Origin: JBCCXL01 sp039191605
GTDB taxonomy: Bacteria > Acidobacteriota > Thermoanaerobaculia > Multivoradales > JAHZIX01
Direction: 5' to 3'
Assembly: GCA_039191605.1 (NCBI GenBank)
Contig: JBCCXL010000002.1
Span: 378,705 to 442,704 of the forward strand
Length of the DNA stretch: 64,000 bases
Shown: positions 36,651 to 45,649 of the stretch, piece after piece
Numbering within the stretch: position 1 is the stretch's first letter
Layout of the letters: every line of letters starts with the position of its first letter
Notes under the pieces: model-generated
The model's database searches: none
Told to the model about the DNA's origin: nothing
The model's input: only the letters and a program-made list of their open reading frames with translations
Made by a program: the position numbers and the translations under genes

Positions 36651-38384
36651 GTGATGATGTCCTCGCCATCGCCCGTCCGCCGCCCTTCCCTGCTCCCCGT
36701 CCTGTTGCCGCTGACGCTGCTCGTCCTCGGCCTGCTGCTCTATCCACATCTCGGCGCTCACTTCGGCACCGAGTTCGGCCCCCATCTGAGCCTTCAGGCG
36801 GCAGAGCTCGAGGGAGTGGGGTTGATCTCTTCCCTCGGTTCGCTAAGCCTCGGGGCCCAGGCCGCCACGGTCGACCTGGCAGCGGTGCGGGAATACCGCA
36901 AGCGCCACGCTGCGAAGATCCTCCGAGACTTCTCCGCTCTGCTGGAGATCCCCAACGTCGCCTCCGACGGGCCGAACATTCGCCGCAATGCGGAAGTGCT
37001 GGTGGAAAAGCTCGCCGCCCGCGACATCGATGCCAGGCTCCTGACCCTGCCCGACACGCCGGAAGCGCCGCCCATCGTCTATGGACGGCTGGATGTCCCC
37101 GGAGCCACCCGCACCCTGGGCCTCTACCTGCACTACGACGGCCAGCCGGTGGATCCGGAGGAGTGGACCTGGGACCCGTGGACCCCCATCCTGACCACCG
37201 CTTCTCTGGAGGACGGCGGGGTTCAGCGCCCCCTTCCGGAGATCGGTGAGGAAGTCGACCCGGAGTGGCGCATCTACGCCCGCAGCGCCGGGGACGACAA
37301 GGATCCGGTGCCGGCCCTGCTCACCGCCCTCGACGCCCTCAAGGAACAGGGTAAATCCCCCACCTCCAACCTGGTCTTCTTCTTCGAGGGCGAGGAGGAA
37401 GTCGGCTCCCCCCATCTCGACCGCTACCTGGAAAAATATCGCGAGCTGGTGTCGGTGGACGGCTGGCTGATCTTCGACGGTCCGGTGCACCCCAGCGGTC
37501 GCCCCGTCCTGGTGTTTGGAGTTCGCGGCTATAGCGGCCTGGAGCTCACCGTCTATGGCGCCGATCGCTACCTCCACAGCGGCCATTACGGCAATTGGGC
37601 CCCCAACCCAGGGCAGCGACTGGCGAGGCTGCTGGCTAGCCTGAAGGACGATCAGGGGCAGGTCTTGGTGGAGGGCTTCTACGATTCCACCGCCCCCATT
37701 ACCGAGGCCGACCGGGCGGGCCTCGCCACCCTGCCGGACTACGACTCCGACCTTCGCAGAGAGCTCGGCCTAGCCCCTGGCGCTACCGAGGGTCAGGGCG
37801 TCTCCCTGGCGGAGCGGCTGATGATCCCCTCCCTCAACCTCCGCGGCCTCGAGAGTGCCGAGGTCGGCGACCGAGCCCGCAACGTGATCCCCACCGAGGC
37901 CGTCGCCAGCATCGACATCCGCCTCGCCCAGGGCAATGACCCCAACGCGATGCTGGACCTGGTAGAGGCCCACATCGCCGGGCAGGGGTACCACATCGTG
38001 CGCGAGGACCCCGACGAGGCCACCCGCCTCGCCCATCCGCTGGTGGTGAAGAGCCGCCGCCAGCCGGGCTACCCCGCCCAGCGCACCTCGATGGACCTTC
38101 CGCTGGTGCGCCAGGTGATCGCCGCCACCCGCCAGGCCGCCAACGGGCACCCTCTGGGCGCCGGCGGCGAAGGTGAGGGGAAGGCGCAAGACCTGATTCT
38201 CCAGCCCACCTACGGCGGCTCTCTGCCCCTCTACCTCTTCGCCGACAACCCGGATCTGCCGGTGGTCATCGTGCCCATCGCCAACCACGACAACAACCAG
38301 CACGCCCCGGACGAGAACATGAGGATGGCGAACCTCTTCTACGGCATCGACCTGATGGCCGCTCTGCTCACCCTCTCGCCGTAG
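36651..38384 (+). CDS. M20-family metallopeptidase, membrane-anchored or secreted
   Basis: A 577-residue protein with an N-terminal hydrophobic segment (LLPVLLPLTLLVLGLLLYP, about residues 14-32) that should be a signal peptide or anchor. The M20 dipeptidase core follows. It has a metal-binding HYDGQPVDPEEW near residue 162, the catalytic and metal-binding FEGEEEVGSPH near 246, an inserted dimerisation domain and a C-terminal HDNNQHAPDEN motif. It probably hydrolyses dipeptides or related amides in the periplasm. Consecutive GTG-ATG-ATG codons begin at 36651. GGAG upstream fits any of them. A terminator follows the stop. Confidence 0.9.
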   Translation: MMMSSPSPVRRPSLLPVLLPLTLLVLGLLLYPHLGAHFGTEFGPHLSLQAAELEGVGLISSLGSLSLGAQAATVDLAAVREYRKRHAAKILRDFSALLEIPNVASDGPNIRRNAEVLVEKLAARDIDARLLTLPDTPEAPPIVYGRLDVPGATRTLGLYLHYDGQPVDPEEWTWDPWTPILTTASLEDGGVQRPLPEIGEEVDPEWRIYARSAGDDKDPVPALLTALDALKEQGKSPTSNLVFFFEGEEEVGSPHLDRYLEKYRELVSVDGWLIFDGPVHPSGRPVLVFGVRGYSGLELTVYGADRYLHSGHYGNWAPNPGQRLARLLASLKDDQGQVLVEGFYDSTAPITEADRAGLATLPDYDSDLRRELGLAPGATEGQGVSLAERLMIPSLNLRGLESAEVGDRARNVIPTEAVASIDIRLAQGNDPNAMLDLVEAHIAGQGYHIVREDPDEATRLAHPLVVKSRRQPGYPAQRTSMDLPLVRQVIAATRQAANGHPLGAGGEGEGKAQDLILQPTYGGSLPLYLFADNPDLPVVIVPIANHDNNQHAPDENMRMANLFYGIDLMAALLTLSP

Positions 38385-38408
38385 AGTCATCCCTTCCCAA
38401 AAACGAGA

Positions 38409-38445
38409 AAGGCCCCGCCGAGAGAAGATCTCGACGGGGCTTTTT
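38409..38445 (+). terminator. rho-independent terminator after the M20 peptidase gene
   Basis: A hairpin with arms gccccgccgaga and tctcgacggggc (one mismatch) and a short loop, followed by ttttt. It begins 25 nt after the stop codon. The convergent SppA gene ends 64 nt further on. Confidence 0.9.
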
Positions 38446-38508
38446 GTATGACTCAGCAGAGGGAGAGAGCGAACTCAGATCGCGGGCTCTCCTCTCAGAA
38501 CCGACTGA

Positions 38509-40485
38509 TCAGATGCCGTCCACCGTGCACAGGCAGTGGGCGTAGAGGTTGGCCGGATCGTTCCAGCCGTCGCTCCAATGGCTCAGCGGCCCGACCCGCT
38601 CTTCGGCGACCCGCAGCAGACGTCCCAGCAGATCCCCGCGGGCGGAGCCGGCGCGCAGGCCCAGCAGGCGGGTCACGCGGGTAGACTCCAGAGAATCCAG
38701 CAGCATCTGGTCGAAGAAGTCCAGCTCCGGCTCGATGATCTCCGAGGTGTACTTGCCGTCCGTCAGACCAGCGCGGGTCGCCGCCGAGGCGATGGCGTCG
38801 TCGAGATCGCCGAGCTGGTCCACCAGGCCGAGCTCGTAGGCGTCGGCGCCACTCCACACTCGTCCGCGGGCGACCTCGTCCACCTGCTCCCGAGTCATGC
38901 CCCGAGCATCCGCAACCCGGGTCAGGAAGTCATCGTAGCCCCTGTTGATCACCGTCTGAATCAGATCGCCGGCGCGCGGATCCAGCGGTCGGTCGAGGCG
39001 CAGAATGCCGCTGTAGGCAGAAGTTCCCACCCCGTCCACGGTCATTCCGAGATACTCCTTGAGGGGCTTCTGGAAGGTCGGGAAGAGACCGAAGATGCCG
39101 ATGGAGCCAGTGATGGTGTTCTCTCCCGCCCAGATCTCGTCCGAGGCGGTGGAGATCCAATAGCCGCCGGAGGCGGCCACGCTCCCCATGGAAACCACGA
39201 CCGGAAGTCCCTGCTCTCGGGCCTCCACCAGCTCCTGGCGGATCATCTCCGAGGCGAAGGCGCTGCCGCCGGGGCTGTCCACCCGCAGCACGATGGCCTT
39301 CACGCTGTCGTCGGTGCGGGCCTGACGGATTCGTCGAGCGGTGGAAGACCCGCCGACGGTTCCCGGATCCTGCTCCCCATCGAGAATCACTCCGCTGGCC
39401 ACCACCACGGCCACCTTGTCGCCGGAGCCGAGATCGAAGTCCATATTCAGGCCCTGAAGCATGCGGTATTCCCGGAAGCCGATCTGCTGGAAGGATCCCT
39501 CCCCGTTATCGCCCACCACCGAGATCATGTGCTCCCGTACCTCCTGAGGATGGGCCAGGGAGACCAATCCGGCCTCCGCCACCATCAGGCCGAGGTCACC
39601 GTCGGCATCCCGCAGATGATCGCTCTGAGTCTCGACGTAGGCCCTGAGCTGCTCTGCATCCAGCCCTCTGCGCTGAGCGACCTTCTCCAGGTAGCTGTCC
39701 CACAGATCCCCCAGCCACTCGACGTTGGCGGTCTTGGCCTCCTCGCTCATGGAATCCCGCAGATAGGGCTCCACGGCGCTCTTGAACTCGCCGACTCGGA
39801 ACACGTTGACGTCGACGCCGAGGCGATCGAGGCCGTCTCGCATATAGGTGGGGAACACGCCGAGGCCCTCGAAGAGCAGAGCTCCCATGGGGTTGAGGTA
39901 GATCTCGTCCGCGGCCGTCGCCAGGTAGTAGGCGCCCTGGGTGTAATTGCTCGCCGACGCGATCACCGGCTTGCCGCTGGTGCGGAAGTCGTCGATGGCG
40001 TCCTGCAGCTCCTCGATCTTGGTGAAGCCGCCGCCGCTCATGCCGGAGAGGGAAAGATAGACCGCCTGAATGCGGTCATCGGTCTTGGCGACCCTCAACG
40101 CCTCCACCAAATCCGGCAGCGAGGTCTCCATCACCGGCTCGTCCAGGGCATCCGCCAGAGCTCGATCCAGAGGATCACCGGCCATCTCGTCCACCAAGGC
40201 TCCCGAGATATCGAGCACCAGCGCCGCCCGCTCCGGCACGCCTTCCTCTCCCGCCGCGGCGGCGAGGAAGAAGATCACCAGGAAAAAGAGCAAGCCGAAG
40301 AAGAGCAGGTTCAGGAAGGCGATGCGAGTGGTGTTCAGGATCGTCCACAACACCCCAAAGCAGCCCAGGATCCCGGTGCCTGAGGAGGCTGCGCTGGAGG
40401 CGCTGGGAGCAGATTGGGCCGGCCTTGGCGGAGGCGTCGCCGAGGGCGAGGGGTTTGTCGATGAGGTATTCGGTACGTCACTCAT
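38509..40485 (-). CDS. sppA: signal peptide peptidase SppA, long (67K) type
   Basis: A 658-residue serine protease. It has a Ser/Pro-rich cytoplasmic N-terminus, one membrane segment (LLFFGLLFFLVIFFLAA) and two tandem S49 domains. The catalytic lysine is in VGEFKSAVEP (near residue 237) and the catalytic serine in GSVAASGGYW (near 438), the Lys/Ser dyad split between two domains as in E. coli SppA. It degrades cleaved signal peptides in the inner membrane. The ATG at 40485 is preferred. An upstream start at 40668 would add 61 residues without the family signature. Confidence 0.93.
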   Translation of the reverse strand: MSDVPNTSSTNPSPSATPPPRPAQSAPSASSAASSGTGILGCFGVLWTILNTTRIAFLNLLFFGLLFFLVIFFLAAAAGEEGVPERAALVLDISGALVDEMAGDPLDRALADALDEPVMETSLPDLVEALRVAKTDDRIQAVYLSLSGMSGGGFTKIEELQDAIDDFRTSGKPVIASASNYTQGAYYLATAADEIYLNPMGALLFEGLGVFPTYMRDGLDRLGVDVNVFRVGEFKSAVEPYLRDSMSEEAKTANVEWLGDLWDSYLEKVAQRRGLDAEQLRAYVETQSDHLRDADGDLGLMVAEAGLVSLAHPQEVREHMISVVGDNGEGSFQQIGFREYRMLQGLNMDFDLGSGDKVAVVVASGVILDGEQDPGTVGGSSTARRIRQARTDDSVKAIVLRVDSPGGSAFASEMIRQELVEAREQGLPVVVSMGSVAASGGYWISTASDEIWAGENTITGSIGIFGLFPTFQKPLKEYLGMTVDGVGTSAYSGILRLDRPLDPRAGDLIQTVINRGYDDFLTRVADARGMTREQVDEVARGRVWSGADAYELGLVDQLGDLDDAIASAATRAGLTDGKYTSEIIEPELDFFDQMLLDSLESTRVTRLLGLRAGSARGDLLGRLLRVAEERVGPLSHWSDGWNDPANLYAHCLCTVDGI

Positions 40486-40925
40486 AGCTTCGAAGATCTC
40501 CAGGAGATGATGCAGAAACTCGGCTTCGGTGGAGCCGAGGGAAGAGACGGGGAAGATCGATCCCAGGGAAGTCGGAAGGGGGGAGAGGCGGTATCCGCCG
40601 ACGGCTCGGCGCTGATCGTCGCCTGCTGCCGCGAGGCAAACGCTATGGCCTGTGAAGGATAAAACCACCGATTTCCGTGGCGGGTCGCCGCGCCGAATCT
40701 ATTCGGTGGACTCAGTAGTTCGCAAAGAGTCCGCCACAAGCCTGCGGTGGGCTATCCGCACCCTATCGCAGTCCCCCTCGCTCATGCATACGCCGCAGGC
40801 GGGCAGATCGTTTCACCGCAGGCACCCCAACGTTGGGATCCCCGGTTGTGAGCTCTCCAGCGCCAGCGGAGCTGAAGCCTAAGAACCCTTCGAGACCTCA
40901 GCTCCACCCACAGCTCTCGAAAACC
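40486..40925. other. intergenic region upstream of sppA
   Basis: About 440 bp without a convincing gene. It lies between the sppA start and the end of the SDR gene, both on the minus strand, so it should hold the sppA promoter. A perfect 14-bp inverted repeat, CCGAAT-CT-ATTCGG, at 40693-40706 may be a regulator site. No promoter hexamers were clear. Confidence 0.4.
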
Positions 40926-41624
40926 TCAAGGGTCCGACAGGCGAACCGAGCGACCGTTATCCCGCGGCCCGAGCTCGAGCAGAAAGGGAATCGCCCGCTG
41001 AGCCCATTCCGGGGGCTCCGGATACCGGCTGGCCTGCACTCCGAAGGCGGTCTCCAGCATCTCGGTGTGGATCACCCCCGGCGAGAAGGCTACCGCCGCA
41101 AGCCCCTCCGGTAGCTCCTGGGAAAGGCATTGGGTGAGCCCCTCGATGGCGAATTTCGACGCGCAATAGGGCGCCACTCCGGCAGCGCCCCGATGCCCCC
41201 AGCCGGAGCTGAAGTTCACCACTACGCCACGGCCCGCGGCGATCATCGAGGGCAGGAAGGCGCGCAGGACATACACCGAGCCCTTCACGTTGACGTCCAG
41301 AACCTGGTCGAAGTCCTCCGCCGTAAGCTCCAGCAGCGGCAGCCGGGGGTTGATCACCGCGGCGTTGTTGAGCACCAGATCCGGGGCTCCGTAGCGCTCC
41401 ACCACTCCCTTTGCCCAATGGTCAACAGCTTCACGATCGGTGATGTCCACCGCCCGCAAATCGTGGCCGCCTCCAAGGTTCGCCGCCAGCTCCCTCACTC
41501 GTTTTTCGCTGCGGGCACAGCCCAGCACCGTATGACCGCGCAGGGCCAAGCCCTCCGCCAAAGCTCGCCCGAGACCGCGGGATACCCCGGTCACCAATAC
41601 CCGCCGAGTGGTCGCCGGACTCAC
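40926..41624 (-). CDS. short-chain dehydrogenase/reductase (SDR)
   Basis: A 232-residue NAD(P)-dependent oxidoreductase. It has the Rossmann motif TGVSRGLG near the N-terminus, NNAA near residue 85, the catalytic serine in NFSSGWG and YCASK with the catalytic Tyr and Lys. This is a complete classical SDR active site. The substrate is unknown. Its ATG overlaps the stop of the M28 peptidase gene by 4 nt, so the two are translationally coupled, though no shared pathway is evident. Confidence 0.9.
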   Translation of the reverse strand: MSPATTRRVLVTGVSRGLGRALAEGLALRGHTVLGCARSEKRVRELAANLGGGHDLRAVDITDREAVDHWAKGVVERYGAPDLVLNNAAVINPRLPLLELTAEDFDQVLDVNVKGSVYVLRAFLPSMIAAGRGVVVNFSSGWGHRGAAGVAPYCASKFAIEGLTQCLSQELPEGLAAVAFSPGVIHTEMLETAFGVQASRYPEPPEWAQRAIPFLLELGPRDNGRSVRLSDP

Positions 41625-43114
41625 GGCCGCTCTACCTCAGGACCTCGCTGGAAGGCTTCCGGCAGCTCGGCTGCCAGATACGCGAAGGCCGAGTAGACCC
41701 CGACGTTCTGGTCCAACGCCCCGCGATCTACCTTGTCCAGCGTGTCGTTGATGGTGTGGTGAACGTCGAAGTAGGCGGTGCCGTCCTGGGTGAGGTCGAA
41801 GACCGGCACCCGATGGGGCGCGAGGGGAATCAGATCGGCTCCCCCACGGGCCTGGTTGCCGCCGTAGTCGACCCCCAGAGGGGTGAGCACGGAGGCGATC
41901 TGCTTCGCCATCTCGACATCGGCGGGATCGACCCTGGAACGGAAGGCCCAAACCGCCCCGGCGCCGAAGTCCGCCTCCGCCGCGGCGACGTGCTCGGCGA
42001 GCTCCTCCGGTCCGCGGGCTTCCGCGTAAGCTCGCGCTCCGGCGAGCCCGAATTCTTCGTTGGCGTAGAGCACCACCCTGACGGTGCGCCGCGGTCGGGG
42101 GGACAGCTCCCCAATGAGCCGGGCCGCTTCGACCACGATCGCCACGCCCGCCCCGTCATCCTGAGCTCCCGTCGCCAGATCCCAGGAGTCCAGATGAGCG
42201 CCGAGCAGAACTACCTGATCCGGCCGCTCCCGCCCCCGAAGATCGGCAATGACGTTGTATGAGGTCGCATCCGGCAGCTCCCGAGTCTCCAGCTCCAGCC
42301 GGAAGCGCGCCCGCTCCCCGCGGGCTTCCGCCGCTTTCACCTGCTCCGTCAGCAGGTCCGCGTCGGGATTCGACAGGGCCGCCGCGGGAATCCGCGGCAC
42401 CCCGGTTTCGTAGCGGGTGCTGCCGGTGTGGGCGATGCGATCCGTGGACGAACCGGCCGAACGAATCAGCAGCGCCACGGCGCCCTTGGCACCGGCCGCC
42501 GAAGGTCCGAGAACCCGGGGCTGCACCGCCGGTCCGTAGCCCTCTCCCGTCGCCTTGGCGGGCATTCGTCCGCCATCGATGAAGACGATGCGCCCGTCGA
42601 CCTCTGCGTTGTCCAGAGCGTCCAGAGCGTCGAGGGACTCCACTCGCACCACCTCTGCCTCAGTGCCGTCCGGAGGCGTCGCCACAGAGCCGCCGAGGGC
42701 GGTGAGGATCACCGGCTGAGGGAAGGGAGAGAGGATCTGCCCAGCTTCCCGGCTGCGCTCCCAATGGGGCACCGTCACCGGCTCCAGCCAGACCTCGTCA
42801 AAGCCGAGCCCCTGGAGCTTCTCCTCCGCCCAGGCGACGGCCCGTCGATCGCCTTCGCTGCCCGCCGGACGGGGCCCCACCTCCACGGTGAGAGACCTCA
42901 AAATCTCGTAGGCATCGCTGCCGGCAGCAGCCTGGGTCGCCAACCGCGACGCGGTGTCGAAGGGCTCTCCAGAAACTCCCGGCAGCTCACTGCCGACGGA
43001 GTCGGTCGCCTCTTCAGCAACCCCTCCACATCCCACACAAGCGACCAAGAGAGCGAAGACGAAGCACGCCCGAGAAAAAGAGCGCACAGCGAAAACGAGA
43101 ACGGAAGCGGGCAT
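41621..43114 (-). CDS. M28-family zinc metallopeptidase, probable lipoprotein
   Basis: A 497-residue protein. The N-terminus is a lipoprotein signal (hydrophobic FVFALLVAC with a Cys at the end, then VGCGG). A protease-associated-like insert (about residues 120-260) follows, then the M28 peptidase core: LGAHLDSWD and QDDGAG with zinc ligands, YANEEFGLAG with the catalytic glutamates, and DVHHTINDTLDKVD with the last histidine. It probably removes amino acids from peptides in the periplasm. The ATG at 43114 has GGAGG 8 nt upstream and opens the signal peptide. A longer frame from 43264 starts inside repeat cluster 2 and is rejected. Confidence 0.9.
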   Translation of the reverse strand: MPASVLVFAVRSFSRACFVFALLVACVGCGGVAEEATDSVGSELPGVSGEPFDTASRLATQAAAGSDAYEILRSLTVEVGPRPAGSEGDRRAVAWAEEKLQGLGFDEVWLEPVTVPHWERSREAGQILSPFPQPVILTALGGSVATPPDGTEAEVVRVESLDALDALDNAEVDGRIVFIDGGRMPAKATGEGYGPAVQPRVLGPSAAGAKGAVALLIRSAGSSTDRIAHTGSTRYETGVPRIPAAALSNPDADLLTEQVKAAEARGERARFRLELETRELPDATSYNVIADLRGRERPDQVVLLGAHLDSWDLATGAQDDGAGVAIVVEAARLIGELSPRPRRTVRVVLYANEEFGLAGARAYAEARGPEELAEHVAAAEADFGAGAVWAFRSRVDPADVEMAKQIASVLTPLGVDYGGNQARGGADLIPLAPHRVPVFDLTQDGTAYFDVHHTINDTLDKVDRGALDQNVGVYSAFAYLAAELPEAFQRGPEVERP

Positions 43115-43234
43115 CGATAAAACCTCCGAAGCAGCAACAATCGATGAGCACAGAACCTTCGCAGGGTAGCACAGCCAAGTGCCCCCCACCGCCGCCACCC
43201 GAACCCATTGAACGTCACAGAAAGCAGCCCCGGA

Positions 43235-43628
43235 ACAATCGCCTGACGGGTGTCCCGGACCCATCGCCTGACGGGTGTCCTAGAGGCTTTCCCAAAGCGG
43301 AAGCTCAATCGCCTGACAGGTGTTCCAGATCCCCCGCACCGGGACCCATCGCCCGGCAGGTTGAGCCGGGGAGACCAATCGCCTGACGGATGCTCTCGGT
43401 ATTGGGGACCAATCGCCTGACGGGTGTTCCAGGTGTTCCAGACAGGTGTATGGAGGATCAATCGCCTGACGGGTGTTTCAACAGGTGTTCCAGAGATGCT
43501 CCCGGTATTGGGGACCAATCGCCTGACGGGTGTTCGGAGCCAGGAGGATCAATCGCCTGACAGGTGTTCCAGACAGGTGTTCTAGAGATGCTCCCGGTAT
43601 TGGGGACCAATCGCCTGACGGATGTTCG
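43235..43628 (-). repeat. dispersed CAGGCGA repeat, cluster 2 (10 copies, reverse)
   Basis: Ten copies of the reverse-complement core, usually GGGACCAATCGCCTGACGGG then TGTTCC. Core positions are near 43238, 43263, 43306, 43347 (diverged), 43377, 43411, 43460, 43517, 43551 and 43609. Most copies can form a weak hairpin with ACC(C) pairing (G)GGT around the conserved ATCGCCTGAC. Spacing is irregular (25-60 bp). A larger unit, including atgctcccggtattggggacc, recurs at about 43495 and 43588. The cluster lies upstream of the M28 peptidase gene and marks the left edge of the accessory region. Confidence 0.92.
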
Positions 43629-44011
43629 GAGGGTCTGAGAGACCAGAGAGCGAGGGTACCTGCAGTGCTCATAAACCTCAGAAACGACAAGAGTTCCAAC
43701 GTCAACGGATAGTTTTCGTTCTGTTGAGCTCGATCGAAGCCTGAATGAACCGGTTCTTTAGACTCTGACGAACGCTTTTCTGGATCTATGCAGGGCAGGA
43801 CTTCGAATGAATCGAAAGAACTAGTCCTATAGTCTCTTTGTTAGACAATACCCGTCCCTTGACGCATTGCTCGGACAAGTTAGGCATGAAGAAATAGCGA
43901 TGCATCGATTCAACTTCATCCCTTGATCTCTCGGTCTCTCGATCTCGCAGCGAGAGCCTGCGGATAGCGCCGCCAGTGTACGCTGCGAACAACTCCTAAA
44001 GGAATCTCCCC
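43629..44011. other. AT-richer leader region before the type II PKS operon
   Basis: About 380 bp without a gene, visibly richer in A and T than the surroundings. It should hold the promoter of the ACP-ketosynthase operon. A TTGACG near 43859 is a possible -35, but no good -10 lies 16-18 nt downstream. The operon ribosome-binding site, AAAGGA, lies 8 nt before the ACP start. Confidence 0.4.
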
Positions 44012-44275
44012 ATGACCGCTGACGAAGCACGCTCGAAAATCAAAGAGATCATCTCCAACGTCACCAGCATCCCTCCAGAGGAGATCGCCGACGGCGCCTC
44101 TTTCCGCGCCGACCTAGATCTCGACTCTCTCTCCCTGCTCGAGATTGGCGTCGACGTGGACTACGAATTCAAGCTCGGTCTCCCGGAGGAGCGCCTCCAG
44201 CAGCTTCAGGATGTGCAGGAGACCGTCGATCTCGTCTTGGCCCACCACGGCTCCGCGGTCGCCGCTACCACCTAA
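44012..44275 (+). CDS. free-standing acyl carrier protein
   Basis: An 87-residue ACP. The phosphopantetheine serine is in DLDLDSLSLLEI (near residue 49), and the four-helix carrier pattern is clear from SKIKEIISNVTSIPPEEI onward. It carries the growing acyl chain for the ketosynthase pair encoded 37 nt downstream. It is the first gene of a five-gene plus-strand operon. AAAGGA lies 8 nt before the ATG. The carrier sequence is not that of a typical FabD/FabG-linked primary-metabolism AcpP, and it lies beside a KS/KS-partner pair, so it is probably pathway-specific. Confidence 0.9.
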   Translation: MTADEARSKIKEIISNVTSIPPEEIADGASFRADLDLDSLSLLEIGVDVDYEFKLGLPEERLQQLQDVQETVDLVLAHHGSAVAATT

Positions 44276-44312
44276 GCCCGGAGGCCTTAGAGCTCCGGCC
44301 TTGACGAACGCC

Positions 44313-45611
44313 ATGATCGACCCCCTCCCCCCCACCGACGATTCCCCATCTGCTTCTTCGCCCGCAGAGGCCGTAGTGGTCACCGGCATTGGCTGGGTCA
44401 CCCCACTGGGCATCGGAAGAGACTTGGTTTGGCAGCATCTGCTCAACGGCATTTCCGCCATTCGCCCGGTCCACAGTTTCGACACCACCCCCTACCCTGT
44501 CGAGCTCGGCGGCGAGGTCCCCGAGTTTGATTTTTCGAGCTTCGCCGCCCGCACGGAATCTTCGGTACGGGGGCGAGCCTCTCAATTTGCCGTCGCCGCT
44601 GCCCTCTTGGCCCTCGACGATGCCGGCCTACCGAGAGACGTCGCCCAGCGCACTCCCTCCGGGGGAGGGATTTCCCCCCATCGTGCCGGCGTGGTCTTCG
44701 GCACCACATCCGGGGAGCCCAACCATGTCGAGATCTTCAACGATCACCGCATCGAGGAGCGCCCGAGCGCCATTGACGATGCCCTCGCTCGACACTATCC
44801 CTGCCACGTGATCCCTGGGCAAGTTGCTGCAGAAGTGGGCTTTGCTGGGCCCAACCTGATGATTCCCGCCGCCTGTGCCGCCGGAAATTACGCCGTCGCC
44901 CAGGCCTTCGACCTCTTGCGCAGCGGCCGAACGGACCTGATGCTCGCCGGGGGCGCCGACGCCTTCTCTCGCATCACCTATGCGGGGTTCGCCCGACTCG
45001 GGGCCATCGCTAAGGCGCGCTGTCAGCCCTTCGACCGACAGCGCCAGGGAATGGTGCCCGGCGAGGGAGGTGCGGTGCTCGTCCTGGAAACCGCCGACAG
45101 CGCAAAGCGTCGGGGAGCTCGCATCTATGCCGAGATCGCTGGCTGCGGCCTGTCTTGTGATGCCCATCACATGACCGCCGCTCACCCGGAGGGTGCCGGT
45201 GCCGCTCGGGCCATGAGTCGCGCCTTGGACCAAGCGGGGCTCGAGCCCGCAGCCATCGACTATGTCAGCGCTCACGGCACCGGGACGCCGACCAACGATC
45301 GACTGGAGACCATCGCCCTGCAGCGCGTCTTTGGCGCCGGTGCGGAGCGAGTCCCGGTCTCCTCCATCAAATCGATGATCGGGCACACCATGGGTGCCGC
45401 CTCAGCTATCGAGTCAGGAGTCTGCGCCCTAGCGGTTTCCCGAGGGGAGATCCCCCCAACCATCAACTTCGAGGAGCCCGACCCGGAATGCGCTCTCGAC
45501 TGCGTGCCGAACGAAGGCCGACAGCTGACGGTGACTCACGCGCTGAATAACGCCTACGCCTTCGGCGGCAACAACGCCTCGGTCATCTTCCGACAGTACT
45601 CCACCGGCTAG
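44313..45611 (+). CDS. ketosynthase alpha subunit (KAS II / type II PKS)
   Basis: A 432-residue beta-ketoacyl synthase, usual FabF-like length. The catalytic cysteine is in PAACAAGNYAV, with histidines in SAHGTGTPTND and SIKSMIGHTMGA, so the Cys-His-His set is complete. The N-terminus VVVTGIGWVTPLG is the family start, preceded by about 20 low-complexity residues. It would condense malonyl-ACP units on the upstream ACP. The next gene encodes a cysteine-less partner, the KS-alpha/KS-beta arrangement of type II PKSs. The ATG at 44313 avoids overlap with the ACP gene. A TTG at 44301 is possible. Confidence 0.92.
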   Translation: MIDPLPPTDDSPSASSPAEAVVVTGIGWVTPLGIGRDLVWQHLLNGISAIRPVHSFDTTPYPVELGGEVPEFDFSSFAARTESSVRGRASQFAVAAALLALDDAGLPRDVAQRTPSGGGISPHRAGVVFGTTSGEPNHVEIFNDHRIEERPSAIDDALARHYPCHVIPGQVAAEVGFAGPNLMIPAACAAGNYAVAQAFDLLRSGRTDLMLAGGADAFSRITYAGFARLGAIAKARCQPFDRQRQGMVPGEGGAVLVLETADSAKRRGARIYAEIAGCGLSCDAHHMTAAHPEGAGAARAMSRALDQAGLEPAAIDYVSAHGTGTPTNDRLETIALQRVFGAGAERVPVSSIKSMIGHTMGAASAIESGVCALAVSRGEIPPTINFEEPDPECALDCVPNEGRQLTVTHALNNAYAFGGNNASVIFRQYSTG

Positions 45612-45649
45612 GGCCATCATGGCTCCCAGCCCTGCTCGAGATTTAAGCT

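Noticed and set aside
40652..40882. Small plus-strand gene upstream of sppA
   Set aside because: No ribosome-binding site, no similarity by eye, and it overlaps the region expected to hold the sppA promoter.
43115..43264. Longer N-terminus for the M28 peptidase
   Set aside because: It starts inside repeat cluster 2 and would bury the lipoprotein signal. The ATG at 43114 has a strong GGAGG site.
43235..43628. CRISPR array
   Set aside because: The repeat unit is short, spacing varies from about 25 to 60 bp, the spacers share sequence, and no cas gene is nearby.
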